Positions 36,005-45,253 of a stretch of DNA of 64,000 bases are shown piece by piece. Position 1 is the first letter of the stretch; every line of letters begins with the position of its first letter. Source of the DNA: CAWANF01 sp963783355. Its GTDB lineage: Bacteria > Bacteroidota > Rhodothermia > Balneolales > DATFMH01. The notes beneath the pieces were generated by a model. That model searched no databases. It was not told the DNA's origin and worked only from the letters and a program-made list of their open reading frames with translations. The stretch is from the NCBI GenBank assembly GCA_963783355.1, contig CAWANF010000005.1, forward strand, positions 372,001 through 436,000, written 5' to 3'. A program made the translations under genes and the position numbers.

Positions 36005-36416
36005 ACGGAAAACCTCCATTATTATAGTTTACGGATGTTGCATTTGCAGCATTTTGAGCCATTTCTTCGATTGACACGAGTTTCATCACCGGCTAAATGC
36101 TTCGTTAACTTTACACAATTCATCATTATATAACAAACGATCTTTGCAGGTGAGCATGGGCATCGGACTTGGAGTGGTAAGAATGGGACAATCATTTAAA
36201 ATTCAACCGCCTGCCTTTCTCCGTTCTCCATTCTTCCGTCCTTCCGTTCTCCCCGGCTATTTTTATCTAAAATCGTTATGGATGTACTGACATTATTTTT
36301 AAATTACGACCGGAAAAATTAAACATTGAATTAGGCCTTCATATTCAAACCTCAAAAAGGCAAACATTATTGAAAAAGGCTTAATGATCGGAATATCAAT
36401 TTAACAGACAATTTTC
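36005..36416. other. Intergenic region between the SSS carrier and sucC
   Basis: 412 bp between divergent genes. It contains the heptamer tract at 36219-36253. Otherwise nothing is recognised; the last 120 bp before sucC are AT-rich and probably hold its promoter. Confidence 0.4.
36219..36253. repeat. Pyrimidine-rich heptamer-periodic repeat
   Basis: 7-mers CTCCGTT, CTCCATT, CTTCCGT and CCTTCCG follow each other, then a partial unit. It has a different sequence from the TGATCAG-type tracts but the same 7-bp period. Confidence 0.5.
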
Positions 36417-37622
36417 ATGAAGATACACGAATATCAGGCCAAAGAGATTTTAAAGCAGAATGGAGTATCCGTTCCTGCAGGCATCGCGGCATTTACCGTA
36501 GATGAAGCTGTTGAAGCTGCTAAAACACTGGAAAAAGATGGGGCTACCCTGTTTGTTGTCAAAGCCCAGATCCATGCAGGCGGACGCGGAAAAGGACGAA
36601 CAAAAAACAATGGTGCCAAGGGTGTCGTGTTATGTAAAACGGTGGGCGCCGTAAAAGAAGCGGCGGAATCACTGCTTGGTGATATTCTTGTAACCATTCA
36701 GACCGGTGAAGCCGGACAAAAAGTTCAGCGCCTGTATATTACCGACGGTGTCGACATCGAAAAAGAATTTTACCTCGGGATCACCCTCGATCGTGCCCGT
36801 GCTAAAAACGTCATTATGGTCTCGACTGAAGGCGGTGTGGAAATTGAGAAAGTAGCCGAAGAATCTCCCGAAAAGATTATTAAGGAATGGGTTGAACCCG
36901 GCATGCCATTGATGGGAAACCAGGTTCGCCGTCTGGCATTTGCGCTCGGTTTAAGCGGTGAATCGTTCAAACAAGCCACAAAATTCATTTCAGCCCTGTA
37001 CAAAACTTTCGAAGCAGCTGATGCTTCCATCGTCGAGATTAACCCGCTGGTTCTCACGAATGACGGCTCGGTTATGGCGCTCGACGCTAAAATCAATTTC
37101 GACGACAACGCCCTTTTCCGCCATAAAGATTATGCCGATCTGCGTGACGAAGCGGAAGAAAATCCTCTCGAACTGGAAGCTTCTAAATATAGCCTCAATT
37201 ACATCAAACTTGATGGAAACGTTGGTTGTATGGTAAACGGCGCCGGGCTGGCGATGGCCACGATGGATATCATCAAACTGGCCGGCGGTGAACCTGCCAA
37301 CTTCCTGGACGTGGGTGGTTCCGCCAATGTCGAAACCGTTAAAAACGGGTTTAAAATTATCCTGGAAGATCCAAACGTGAAAGCGATACTCATCAATATC
37401 TTTGGTGGTATCGTCCGCTGTGATCGCGTCGCCAACGGTATCGTTGAAGCGGTGAAAGATCCCGAGATTCAGGGCAAGCTGGAAAATGTACCCATTATCG
37501 TGCGCCTGCAGGGAACCAACGCTGAAGAGGCGAAAGTCATTATAGATAACAGCGGTTTAAATGTTATTTCCGCCGTATTACTCAAAGAAGCTGCTGAAGC
37601 GGTAACCAAAGCCATCGCTTAA
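36417..37622 (+). CDS. sucC: Succinate--CoA ligase (ADP-forming), beta subunit
   Basis: 401 residues, close to the usual 390. The ATP-grasp domain starts MKIHEYQAKEILKQNGVSVP and has VKAQIHAGGRGKGR. The C-terminal flavodoxin-like half has GCMVNGAGLAMATMD, NFLDVGGSA and ILINIFGGIVRCD. It makes succinate and ATP from succinyl-CoA in the citric acid cycle with SucD. sucD is not adjacent, so the two subunits are encoded apart, as in several FCB genomes. A strong terminator follows at 37717. Confidence 0.96.
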   Translation: MKIHEYQAKEILKQNGVSVPAGIAAFTVDEAVEAAKTLEKDGATLFVVKAQIHAGGRGKGRTKNNGAKGVVLCKTVGAVKEAAESLLGDILVTIQTGEAGQKVQRLYITDGVDIEKEFYLGITLDRARAKNVIMVSTEGGVEIEKVAEESPEKIIKEWVEPGMPLMGNQVRRLAFALGLSGESFKQATKFISALYKTFEAADASIVEINPLVLTNDGSVMALDAKINFDDNALFRHKDYADLRDEAEENPLELEASKYSLNYIKLDGNVGCMVNGAGLAMATMDIIKLAGGEPANFLDVGGSANVETVKNGFKIILEDPNVKAILINIFGGIVRCDRVANGIVEAVKDPEIQGKLENVPIIVRLQGTNAEEAKVIIDNSGLNVISAVLLKEAAEAVTKAIA

Positions 37623-37655
37623 ATCAGTGATCAGTGAGCAATAAACAGTTATCAG
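37621..37655. repeat. Heptamer-periodic repeat directly after sucC
   Basis: 7-mers TGATCAG, TGAGCAA, TAAACAG and TTATCAG begin within 8 bp of the sucC stop. Same family as the tracts at 29978 and 34155 (there on the opposite strand). Confidence 0.55.
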
Positions 37656-37716
37656 GTTAACTGGTCATTGTAATTTCAGCGTTTCGGAACGTAATTTTTT
37701 TGAATAGTTATTGAAG

Positions 37717-37747
37717 GAGCGATTGGATAACCGGTCGCTCTTTTTTT
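37717..37747 (+). terminator. Rho-independent terminator after sucC
   Basis: GAGCGATTGG (37717-37726) pairs with CCGGTCGCTC (37731-37740) with two G-U pairs and an ATAA loop, followed by seven T. Confidence 0.85.
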
Positions 37748-38159
37748 ATGCCTGATATTTGGGTGATATTAGTACTCCTGTTTCAATCCCGCCACAACGT
37801 CCATTTTCGATCCATAAATGCATTTAGCTACATCTTTTTGAAAACGATATAGTGAATAATCCGGTTTATTTTTCACAAGTATCCGTCCTGAACTAAATTT
37901 TTTTTAAATAAAATAACTTCATTCTGAGCCGGTGAAATATCACCCGGACAGTTAGCTTCAAACCCGGCCTACCTTTATTATTTTTTTTAAGATAGAAGCC
38001 CTGACTTTACATCGTGATTCAAAATAAAACTGCTTCTCTTTCTTAATTATTCGGTTTTATAAATAAAATTAAATAAGACCGTTAAAAAATATTTTAAACA
38101 TCACGACGTAATAAGAATGGTCAAAAAGTTCTACTATAATTAAAAGTGAAGTTCTACTT
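37748..38159. other. Intergenic region before the NEW3-ABC operon
   Basis: 412 bp, AT-rich, with T- and A-runs at 37890-37920 and 37979-37990. The operon promoter is expected in the last 150 bp. No small gene, riboswitch or clear palindrome was recognised. Confidence 0.4.
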
Positions 38160-39339
38160 ATGGAAAAAGTAAATGTTACAATTGCAAAGTACGTGCTGGT
38201 ACTGTCTTGTTGCTTATTCCCTTTGATTTCTTTCTCAAAAACCGTAGGCCATAATATTATTCTTTACACACCTTACACTAGTCGTTCGGTTATGCCGGGG
38301 AAAGATTTGACATACCATATTGAAGTCATTAATAAAACAAGTGACATTCAGGATATCCATTTCTATATGCGGGGTATCCCTGATAGCTGGACCCCTACCC
38401 TGTCGGCTAACTCAAGCACAATTGAGGAAGTGGCCGTCAGGCCAAAAAGCCTTGGGGCAAACACAGAGAGTATTGATCTCGATTTGAATATCCCCCTGAA
38501 AATTAAAAAAGGCCGTTATACATTTAAGTTAATCGGTAAAACAAACAGCGGCCTTGAATATGTCCTTCCGCTACAAGTAAACATAACGAAAGAAGGGATA
38601 TTCAAAACCGAGTTGCAGGTCAACCAGGCAAATATGGAAGGGTATGCGAGTTCGGATTTTAATTACACGATGACCCTGCTTAACCGTACGGGACAAAAAC
38701 AGAATTACGCTCTCCTTGCGAACACTCCACCCGGATGGGAAGTACGATTCCGTGCGAACGGCGATTACGTAACTTCCGTCTCATTAGCCTCTAATAAAAG
38801 CAAATCCATTTATATTAAGGTTTCACCACCGCCAAATATCAAGGCCGGGAAATTTAAAATACCCGTACGCGCTGCCTCAGGTAACACTTCGGATCAGGTT
38901 ACCCTTGTGGCCGTTGTACAGGGAAAATATAAGTTGGAATTATCAACGCCGTCAGGCCGTATAAGCACCAATGTTACAGCCGGTGGAAAAAAGACGATTA
39001 AGCTCTTGCTAAAAAATACCGGTTCTCTGCCATTTCATAATATTAAGTTATCGGCTGCAACACCCGACGACTGGAATGTTAATTTTGATAATGTACAAAT
39101 CCGCTCAGTTAAATCCGGGAGCTTCAACCTATGTGAATGCCACTATAGAAGCCAGTAATAAGGCCATCGCCGGAGATTACCAAATGCAGATACATGCTGA
39201 ATCGGCCAATGCTAACTCAAAACTTAATTTAAGGGTTACCGTAAGCCAAACATACACATGGGGTTTTATTGGAATACTAATCATCCTTGTAGTGATTGGT
39301 GGTATTTTTTATCTGTTTAAAGAATATGGAAGGAGATAA
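38160..39339 (+). pseudogene. NEW3-domain membrane protein (COG1470-like), split by a +1 frameshift
   Basis: The signal peptide (KYVLVLSCCLFPLISFSKT) is followed by three or so NEW3-type beta-sandwich repeats (PGKDLTYHIEVINKTSDIQ, YTMTLLNRTGQKQNYALLANTPPGWEVRF, KKTIKLLLKNTGSLPFHNIKLSAATPDDWNVNF). Near 39113 the frame changes: removing the G in CGCTCAGTTAAATCC restores R-S-L-N-P-G-A-S and reads on to the C-terminal membrane helix WGFIGILIILVVIGGIFYLFKEYG. The corrected length is about 392 residues. Proteins of this type sit next to ABC-2 exporters, as here, and may bind the export substrate outside. As read, it lacks its anchor. Confidence 0.75.
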
Positions 39340-39340
39340 A

Positions 39341-40287
39341 ATGCCTGAATCCATAATTGAAATAAAGGATCTGGTTAAAGATTATGGATCAAAGCGAGCC
39401 GTTGATCATTTGGATCTGGATATCGCAAAAGGAGAAATCTTCGGATTGCTCGGGCCCAACGGAGCCGGTAAAACCACGATTATCCTGACACTGCTCGGAT
39501 TATCGGAACCGACTTCCGGTTCTGTTATGGTCAGAGGTTTCAACGCCACCTCAGAACCGTTAAAGGTAAAAAGAATTACCGGTTACCTGCCCGATGAAGT
39601 AGGCTTTGCCGAAAATAGTTCCGGCCTGGAAAGCCTTGTTTACACCGCTATGTTAAACGGTTTCTCCAGAAAAGATGCCACGAAAGCAGCTGAAGAATTT
39701 TGGAAACGGTAGGATTATCCGAGGCCGGCAAAAAGCAGACAAAGACCTATTCCAAAGGTATGCGACAACGTCTCGGGCTTGCCGATGTTCTCATAAAGAA
39801 ACCCGAAATCATCATTCTGGATGAGCCTACTGTCGGAATTGATCCAAAAGGAATCCAGGAATTCCTGGATATGATTCGCGATCTAAGCAAGAACAAAGGT
39901 ATCACCGTCCTTCTGAGTTCCCATATTCTCCACCAGATTGAAAAGATTTGTGATCGTGTGGGAATCCTGGTAAATGGCCAGTTGCGTGCGCAGGGAAATA
40001 TTCATCAGCTGGCAATCGATTTATTTGATAATGGAAATACTTCTTTCAAAGCTGAAGTAAAATCCGTAACCGACGAATTGATCGAAGCGCTGAACAATGA
40101 AGAACTGGTACACGATATAGAAAGACAGGATAACTTCATTTTTATGAATGGCCCCAAAGAAGCTGCTCCCGTCATTTCGGAAACAATCCTCAGGAACGGT
40201 GGAAAATTGTACAGCTTATCGTTCACCGAACACGGTCTGGATGACATCTATAACCACTATTTCAAAGATTACGAAGGAGGCGTCTGA
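39341..40287 (+). pseudogene. ABC transporter ATP-binding protein, split by a -1 frameshift
   Basis: The first 124 codons have the Walker A motif LLGPNGAGKTTI and the Q-loop region GYLPDEVGF. A stop follows at 39710-39712. Adding one T to the TTTT at about 39698 restores EEFLETVGLSEAGKK and the frame onward, with signature YSKGMRQRLGLADVL, Walker B IIILDEP and the switch His in LLSSHIL. So one base is missing in a homopolymer, either real or a sequence error. The full protein would have 315 residues, as in ABC-2 type exporters. Good ribosome-binding site (AAGGAG). It starts one base after the NEW3 gene, with the permease directly after. Confidence 0.8.
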
Positions 40288-40288
40288 C

Positions 40289-41221
40289 ATGTCTGACATC
40301 GTTAATCCATTTTCAGTAATGGTTCAAAAAGAATTTTCCGAACATGTGAGAAGCTGGAGATTCATTATACTCGTCGCTTTGGTCTTGTTGACGTCGGCAG
40401 GTTCCATTTACACCATTCTGCTGGTAATACGCGACCATCCGGCTCAGCTCAGCGCCAACAGTACCTTTCTGTATTTAAAATTGTTCACCAAATCCATCAA
40501 TAACCTGCCTCCGTTTATCACTCTTATAGGATTCCTGGGGCCATTGGTTGGTATTGCTCTCGGATTTGATGCGGTCAATTCGGAAAGACACCGGGGAACG
40601 CTGGGACGTGTCCTTTCACAGCCAATACCCAGGGATTATTTTATCAACAGCAAGTTTATCGGAGCCTTATATGTAATTTTCATTCTGATTTTCTCCCTGG
40701 GATTCCTGGTACTCGGGTTGGGTATTTTGTATATCGGGCTGCCGCCTACTTTCGGTGAATTCATCCGAATTATGGTTTTCCTGTTTTTGACCTGCGTCTA
40801 TATTGCGTTCTGGCTAAACCTCGGAATTACGTTCTCCATTTTATTTCGGCAGTCATCCACTTCTGCACTGTCGGCCCTGGCAATATGGCTCTTTTTCACG
40901 GTGTTTTATTCCATGCTGATTGGTTTCGTTATAAATATGTTCTTCATAAATCCCAATTCAGTTCATAGCCTGATTGTTGGTTTATCGAGAATATCACCCA
41001 ATTACCTTTATAATGAAATGACTACGGTATTACTCACACCATCGATAAGGAGTCTCGGTGCATTGAGTTTTCAGCAGATAGCGGGCTCATTACCGTCTAC
41101 ATTGCCACTCGGACAAAGCATGCTGTTGGTTTGGCCTGACATCACCGCGTTGGTTGCCGCTACTTTGGTTTGTTTTGCTTTGTCTTATACACTTTTCATG
41201 AGACAGGAAATCCGTGCATAA
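40289..41221 (+). CDS. ABC-2 type transporter permease
   Basis: 310 residues from the ATG at 40289, which has GAAGGAGG 8 bp upstream and follows the ATPase stop by 1 bp; a longer frame inside the ATPase gene is a shadow. Six membrane segments are visible. The phrase VGIALGFDAVNSERHRGTLGRVLSQPIPRDYFINSKFIGAL is typical of ABC-2 permeases of the NosY/YhaP kind. With the ATPase and NEW3 protein it forms an exporter of unknown substrate. This gene is intact although both upstream partners are frameshifted. Confidence 0.85.
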   Translation: MSDIVNPFSVMVQKEFSEHVRSWRFIILVALVLLTSAGSIYTILLVIRDHPAQLSANSTFLYLKLFTKSINNLPPFITLIGFLGPLVGIALGFDAVNSERHRGTLGRVLSQPIPRDYFINSKFIGALYVIFILIFSLGFLVLGLGILYIGLPPTFGEFIRIMVFLFLTCVYIAFWLNLGITFSILFRQSSTSALSALAIWLFFTVFYSMLIGFVINMFFINPNSVHSLIVGLSRISPNYLYNEMTTVLLTPSIRSLGALSFQQIAGSLPSTLPLGQSMLLVWPDITALVAATLVCFALSYTLFMRQEIRA

Positions 41222-41250
41222 CAACTGATTGAGAAACATAAATAATTAAG

Positions 41251-41276
41251 AAGCCCTCCATTTGGGGGGCTTTGTT
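41251..41276 (+). terminator. Rho-independent terminator after the ABC permease
   Basis: AAGCCCTCC (41251-41259) pairs with GGGGGGCTT with one G-U pair and an ATTT loop, then TTGTTG. It lies between convergent genes and may serve the EamA gene too. Confidence 0.7.
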
Positions 41277-41300
41277 GTATCTAAGCTTTTATGACAATTT

Positions 41301-42249
41301 TTATGAATTGACTGCTTCATTTTGCGGGGATTCGGATTCCCTCTTCATTTGTGCTGACCTGACTCGGCCCGTTGAGCCAAGGTAAATAGCAACCAGGGCC
41401 AGGACAGCCCCGATGACTTCTACAATCGAAACAGGATGGTTAAATAGCAATACATCCCAAACGTAGGCTAAGGCAGGCTGAAGCAATAAAATCAAACCGG
41501 TTATGGACACTTCAAGGTCCGGTAACGCACTCGTTATTAAAATCCAGCCTAAAACCTGGGAAACAATTCCCAATCCCAGAATAGCTCCCCATGTTTGTAA
41601 ATCGGGTATCGCAAATGAATGATGCGTAGCCATCACGAATATATAGCGCTAATGCCGCCGCACTCAATAAACTGATAATAGCCAGGCTGGAAAAAATCGA
41701 TATCCGTTCTGCCCGAACCTGTGTATTTCTAAGTGTCAAAATATAGAATGCATAAAATAATCCAGCTAATAATCCGAAGATAATTCCGGCTTTATACGCT
41801 CCGCTCATGAATTCCCATTTGAATCCAACGATGAGAAACAACCCGGCAACAGCTAACGGAATAGATATAAGAAATTTAGAGGTCGGTTTCTCATTCAATA
41901 CGAAAATGGCAAATGCTGCCATGAAAAAGACCTGAAAATTGCTCAGAATGGTTGAAAGACCCGGACCGATCATCAATATACTGTGATGATAAAAAATCAA
42001 ATCCAATGAGAAGAATGCAGCGGCCAGCAAGATCATTCGCAGGGTTTTCCAACCCGGACGCAAGGAATTGTTTCGTAAACGGGCAATGATTAGCAGTATC
42101 ACGCCGCCAATAAGTACCCTGTAAAAAGCTGAGACCGATGGTGCTACATGTGCCAGTTTTACAAAAACTCCCGAAAAACTGATCATGCCGGCACCACAAA
42201 TTAGCATAAATAATGCCCTTTTATGGGCATTATGTTGAAACAAACTCAT
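41301..42249 (-). pseudogene. EamA/DMT-family transporter, split by a single-base frameshift
   Basis: The N-terminal frame (from ATG 42249) covers about seven membrane segments, starting ALFMLICGAGMISFSGVFVK with the EamA repeat, and runs out of homology near 41630. The C-terminal frame (to 41301) continues SFAIPDLQTWGAILGLGIVSQVLGWILITSAL and the last helices, including EVIGAVLALVAIYLG. Total length 949 bp is 3n+1, so one extra base near 41615-41640 explains the split. An intact protein would have about 315 residues and 10 helices, exporting a metabolite. Sequence error is possible. Confidence 0.75.
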
Positions 42250-42319
42250 AAATCATTTTCCACCAAGAGAGGTATAGTTTTAATCCAATTCGTATACCGT
42301 CAGTTAAACCAACATCGGG

Positions 42320-43462
42320 TCATATGTGTGCTTTCAAGTTTTCACGAATTTTTTCATAATAGTTTTCATATAGCGTAACAACTCTGCTCAATTCAAATTC
42401 TTCGGCACGTTCCCTGGCATTGGCAGACATTTCTTTTCGTAAATCATCGTTTGTTAATATTTGTACGGCATGTTTTGCCATCGCATCGATATCACCCAAA
42501 TCACACAAAAAACCCGTCTTGCCATGGATATTCAATTCCGGCAAACCACCAATATTCGAGCTGATTACCGGGACACTGCAACTCATCGCTTCCAGCGCTG
42601 CCAGACCAAATGTTTCAGAACCGGAAGGCATCATGAATAAATCGGCAATGGACAGGATTTCCTCAATCTTCTCCTGTTTTCCCAGGAAACGCACATCATT
42701 GCAGGTACCAAGTTCCCGACACCGGGCTTCTACATTTTGGCGATCAGGTCCGTCACCAACCAGTATTAATTTTGCTTTTACCCCACTTTCAAGAATTTTG
42801 CTGAATGCTGAGACCACATCCCGTACTCTTTTTACCTTCCTGAAATTAGACACATGGGCTATGATAAATTCACCATTGGGACATATCGCCTTACGAAAGT
42901 GCTCTTTGTTTTCTTTTTTGAAACGGTTGATGTCAACGAAATTTGGGATTACTTCTATTTCGCGATGAATATCAAAACGCTCATACGTTTCGTTTCTTAA
43001 ATATTCGGATACGGCTGTCACCCCGTCACTTTGGTTGATCGAAAAATTAACAACCGGAAGATAACTGGAATCACTCCCCACGATAGTGATATCGGTTCCG
43101 TGCAGTGTTGTGATAACCGGCACATGACTGGCTTTTTCACCTAAAATTTGTTTGGCCAGAAAAGCGCTCGTGGCGTGGGGAATAGCATAGTGGACATGAA
43201 ACAGATCAATTTTTTCAAACTCGATCAAATTTACCATGTGGCTGGCAAGAGCCAAATCGTACGGCGGAAATTCGAATAACGGATAGGCGTTTATATTAAC
43301 TTCGTGATAACTGACATTACTTTGAAAAGTATCGAGCCGCTGTGGACGGGCGTAACTCACGAAATGAACATTATGCCCTTTTAATGCCAGTCCTTTTCCC
43401 AATTCGGTTGCTACAACACCACTGCCACCATACGTCGGATAACAAACAATCCCAATATTCAT
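42320..43462 (-). CDS. bshA: N-acetyl-alpha-D-glucosaminyl L-malate synthase (bacillithiol pathway)
   Basis: 380 residues, a GT4 glycosyltransferase of the BshA type. The start MNIGIVCYPTYGGSGVVATELGKGLALKGHNVHFVSY and the phrase LFHVHYAIPHATSAFLAKQIL are diagnostic for BshA. The GT4 motif SGSETFGLAALEAMSCSVPVIS contains the donor-binding Glu residues. It joins GlcNAc from UDP-GlcNAc to malate in the first step of bacillithiol synthesis. bshB and bshC are not adjacent; the PIG-L domain at 29.1-29.9 kb is of the same superfamily as BshB but is fused to NagB. It is separated from the EamA gene by 70 bp on the same strand. Confidence 0.92.
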   Translation of the reverse strand: MNIGIVCYPTYGGSGVVATELGKGLALKGHNVHFVSYARPQRLDTFQSNVSYHEVNINAYPLFEFPPYDLALASHMVNLIEFEKIDLFHVHYAIPHATSAFLAKQILGEKASHVPVITTLHGTDITIVGSDSSYLPVVNFSINQSDGVTAVSEYLRNETYERFDIHREIEVIPNFVDINRFKKENKEHFRKAICPNGEFIIAHVSNFRKVKRVRDVVSAFSKILESGVKAKLILVGDGPDRQNVEARCRELGTCNDVRFLGKQEKIEEILSIADLFMMPSGSETFGLAALEAMSCSVPVISSNIGGLPELNIHGKTGFLCDLGDIDAMAKHAVQILTNDDLRKEMSANARERAEEFELSRVVTLYENYYEKIRENLKAHI

Positions 43463-43665
43463 AAAATCATGGTCTAAAAAATTTTAATTCACAGCTAATA
43501 ATACGCAAGTTTGCAATTAAAACGGGAACTTTACTACACTATTGTAAGTCTTATTTAATACTAAATTGAGTTTTAGAATTCCCATGAGAGTAAAATTAGC
43601 CATAAACATGGTTTTTACCTTATATTTATACTTCTGGAACAACACATAAACTTAACGCAATTCAT

Positions 43666-44424
43666 ATGTCAGGACATTCCAAATGGGCAACCATTAAGAG
43701 AAAAAAAGCAGGCATCGACGCCGCACGTGGTAAAAAATTCACAAAACTGATTCGTGAGATCACTATTGCCGCACGCGAAGGCGGCGGCGACCCTACCGGA
43801 AATCCACGGTTAGCCCTTGCTATTGAAAATGCCAAAGGGGCCAATATGCCCAAGGATAACATGGAACGTGCCATTAAAAAAGGAACCGGCGATCTCGGGG
43901 AGGGCAATACTTTCGAAGATGTCAATTATGAAGGATATGGTCCTGGTGGAATTGCTTATTTTGTTGAATGCACTACCGATAATCTGAACCGCACTGTGGC
44001 CGAAATCAGGCATATATTTTCGAAACATGGTGGTAATATGGGTACCTCCGGTTCGGTAGGCTATTTATTTGAACAAAAAGGCATCATAAATATTCCGGCT
44101 GAAGGAGCCGACATGGATGAAGTCATGTTAACAGCTATCGATTGTGGTGCGGACGATGTCTACACCGAAGACGACATGATTGTGGTTTCAACTTCCCGTG
44201 AAGATTTGTATGCTGTACGTTCAGCTTTGGAAGAATCTGGATACAGTATAGAATCCGCCGAATTGCAACGTATCCCTTCAACGAATGTGAAAGTGGATCC
44301 CGACACGGCGCTCAGTAATTTCAAGCTGATGGAAAAATTTGAAGAAAGTGATGATGTTTCTAACGTTTTCAATAATATGGAAATGGATGAAGAAACGATT
44401 GCTGTTGCTGAAAAAATGGAATAA
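43666..44424 (+). CDS. yebC: YebC/PmpR family DNA-binding protein
   Basis: 252 residues, the usual length. It starts MSGHSKWATIKRKKAGIDAARGKKFTKLIREI and contains NPRLALAIENAKGANMPKDNMERAIKKGTG, both hallmarks of the family. YebC proteins are transcription factors, and some members help ribosomes through proline stretches. It stands upstream of the bat genes with a gap of 102 bp, and may or may not be co-transcribed. Confidence 0.96.
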   Translation: MSGHSKWATIKRKKAGIDAARGKKFTKLIREITIAAREGGGDPTGNPRLALAIENAKGANMPKDNMERAIKKGTGDLGEGNTFEDVNYEGYGPGGIAYFVECTTDNLNRTVAEIRHIFSKHGGNMGTSGSVGYLFEQKGIINIPAEGADMDEVMLTAIDCGADDVYTEDDMIVVSTSREDLYAVRSALEESGYSIESAELQRIPSTNVKVDPDTALSNFKLMEKFEESDDVSNVFNNMEMDEETIAVAEKME

Positions 44425-44526
44425 TTCGTCGTCATTAACGATTGGAGCAAAGCAATTTTTTGCATTGTTATAGCGTTATTCGGCACACAGTATCATACAA
44501 TCTATTAATGATAAATCAGGGAAAGT

Positions 44527-45253
44527 GTGAAGATTCTACTTCTGCTATTATTATTTGTAACTGGATTTTCTGACGGAGGCAAGAAAGGCCGTGATGCAAA
44601 CAAAGCCTATCAGCAGGGAAATTATGCCAAGGCTGAACAAGAGTATCGCGCCGCTTTGAAAAGCAATCCGAACAATTCCAAATTGTTGTTTAACCTTGGC
44701 AACTCGCTTGCCAAACAAAAGAAGTACGATCAGGCTTTATCGACATATGATCAGTTTAAAAGCATGGTGAATGACCCGGCTGAAAAGGCAAAAGCAGATT
44801 ATAACATGGGGAATGTTTATGCCGATCAGAAGAAATGGTCACAGGCTATGAACATGTACAGACATTCTCTTCTGAAGAATCCTGATGATCCGCAGACAAA
44901 GTACAATTACGAGTTAGCCTACCATCAGCAAAAACAACAGCAGAAGAAACAGCAACAGAAGCAAAACAAGAATAATCAGAACAAAAACAAAAATAAAAAC
45001 AAACAGAACCAGAATCAGAAGCAAAACAAGAAGAACAACAAGCAGAATCCAGAATCAAAACAAATCTCCCCAAAATCAGGGCAATAAGGATCAGGACAAA
45101 CAAAAACAACAGCCAAAACCTGATCCAAATAAAATGAGTAAGTCGGATGCCGACAAAATATTAAGCGCCCTGGAAAACAAGGAAAAAAAACTCCTGAAGA
45201 ACTTTAAAAAGGCCAAAACACAATCAACAAAAAAGAATGCTAAGGACTGGTAG
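44527..45253 (+). pseudogene. BatC-like TPR protein, frameshifted in its Gln/Asn/Lys tract
   Basis: A GTG start at 44527 gives a short hydrophobic N-terminus and then three or so TPR repeats (ANKAYQQGNYAKAEQEYRAALKSNPNN, LFNLGNSLAKQKKYDQALSTYDQF, YNMGNVYADQKKWSQAMNMYRHSLLKNPDD). A long Q/N/K-rich stretch ends at a stop at 45085. Moving by one base near 45045-45060 lets the frame continue as SPQNQGNKDQDK and then MSKSDADKILSALENKEKKLLKNF...KDW, the usual BatC end. So the gene probably runs to 45253 with one inserted base in the low-complexity DNA. It overlaps the batD start. Confidence 0.75.
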
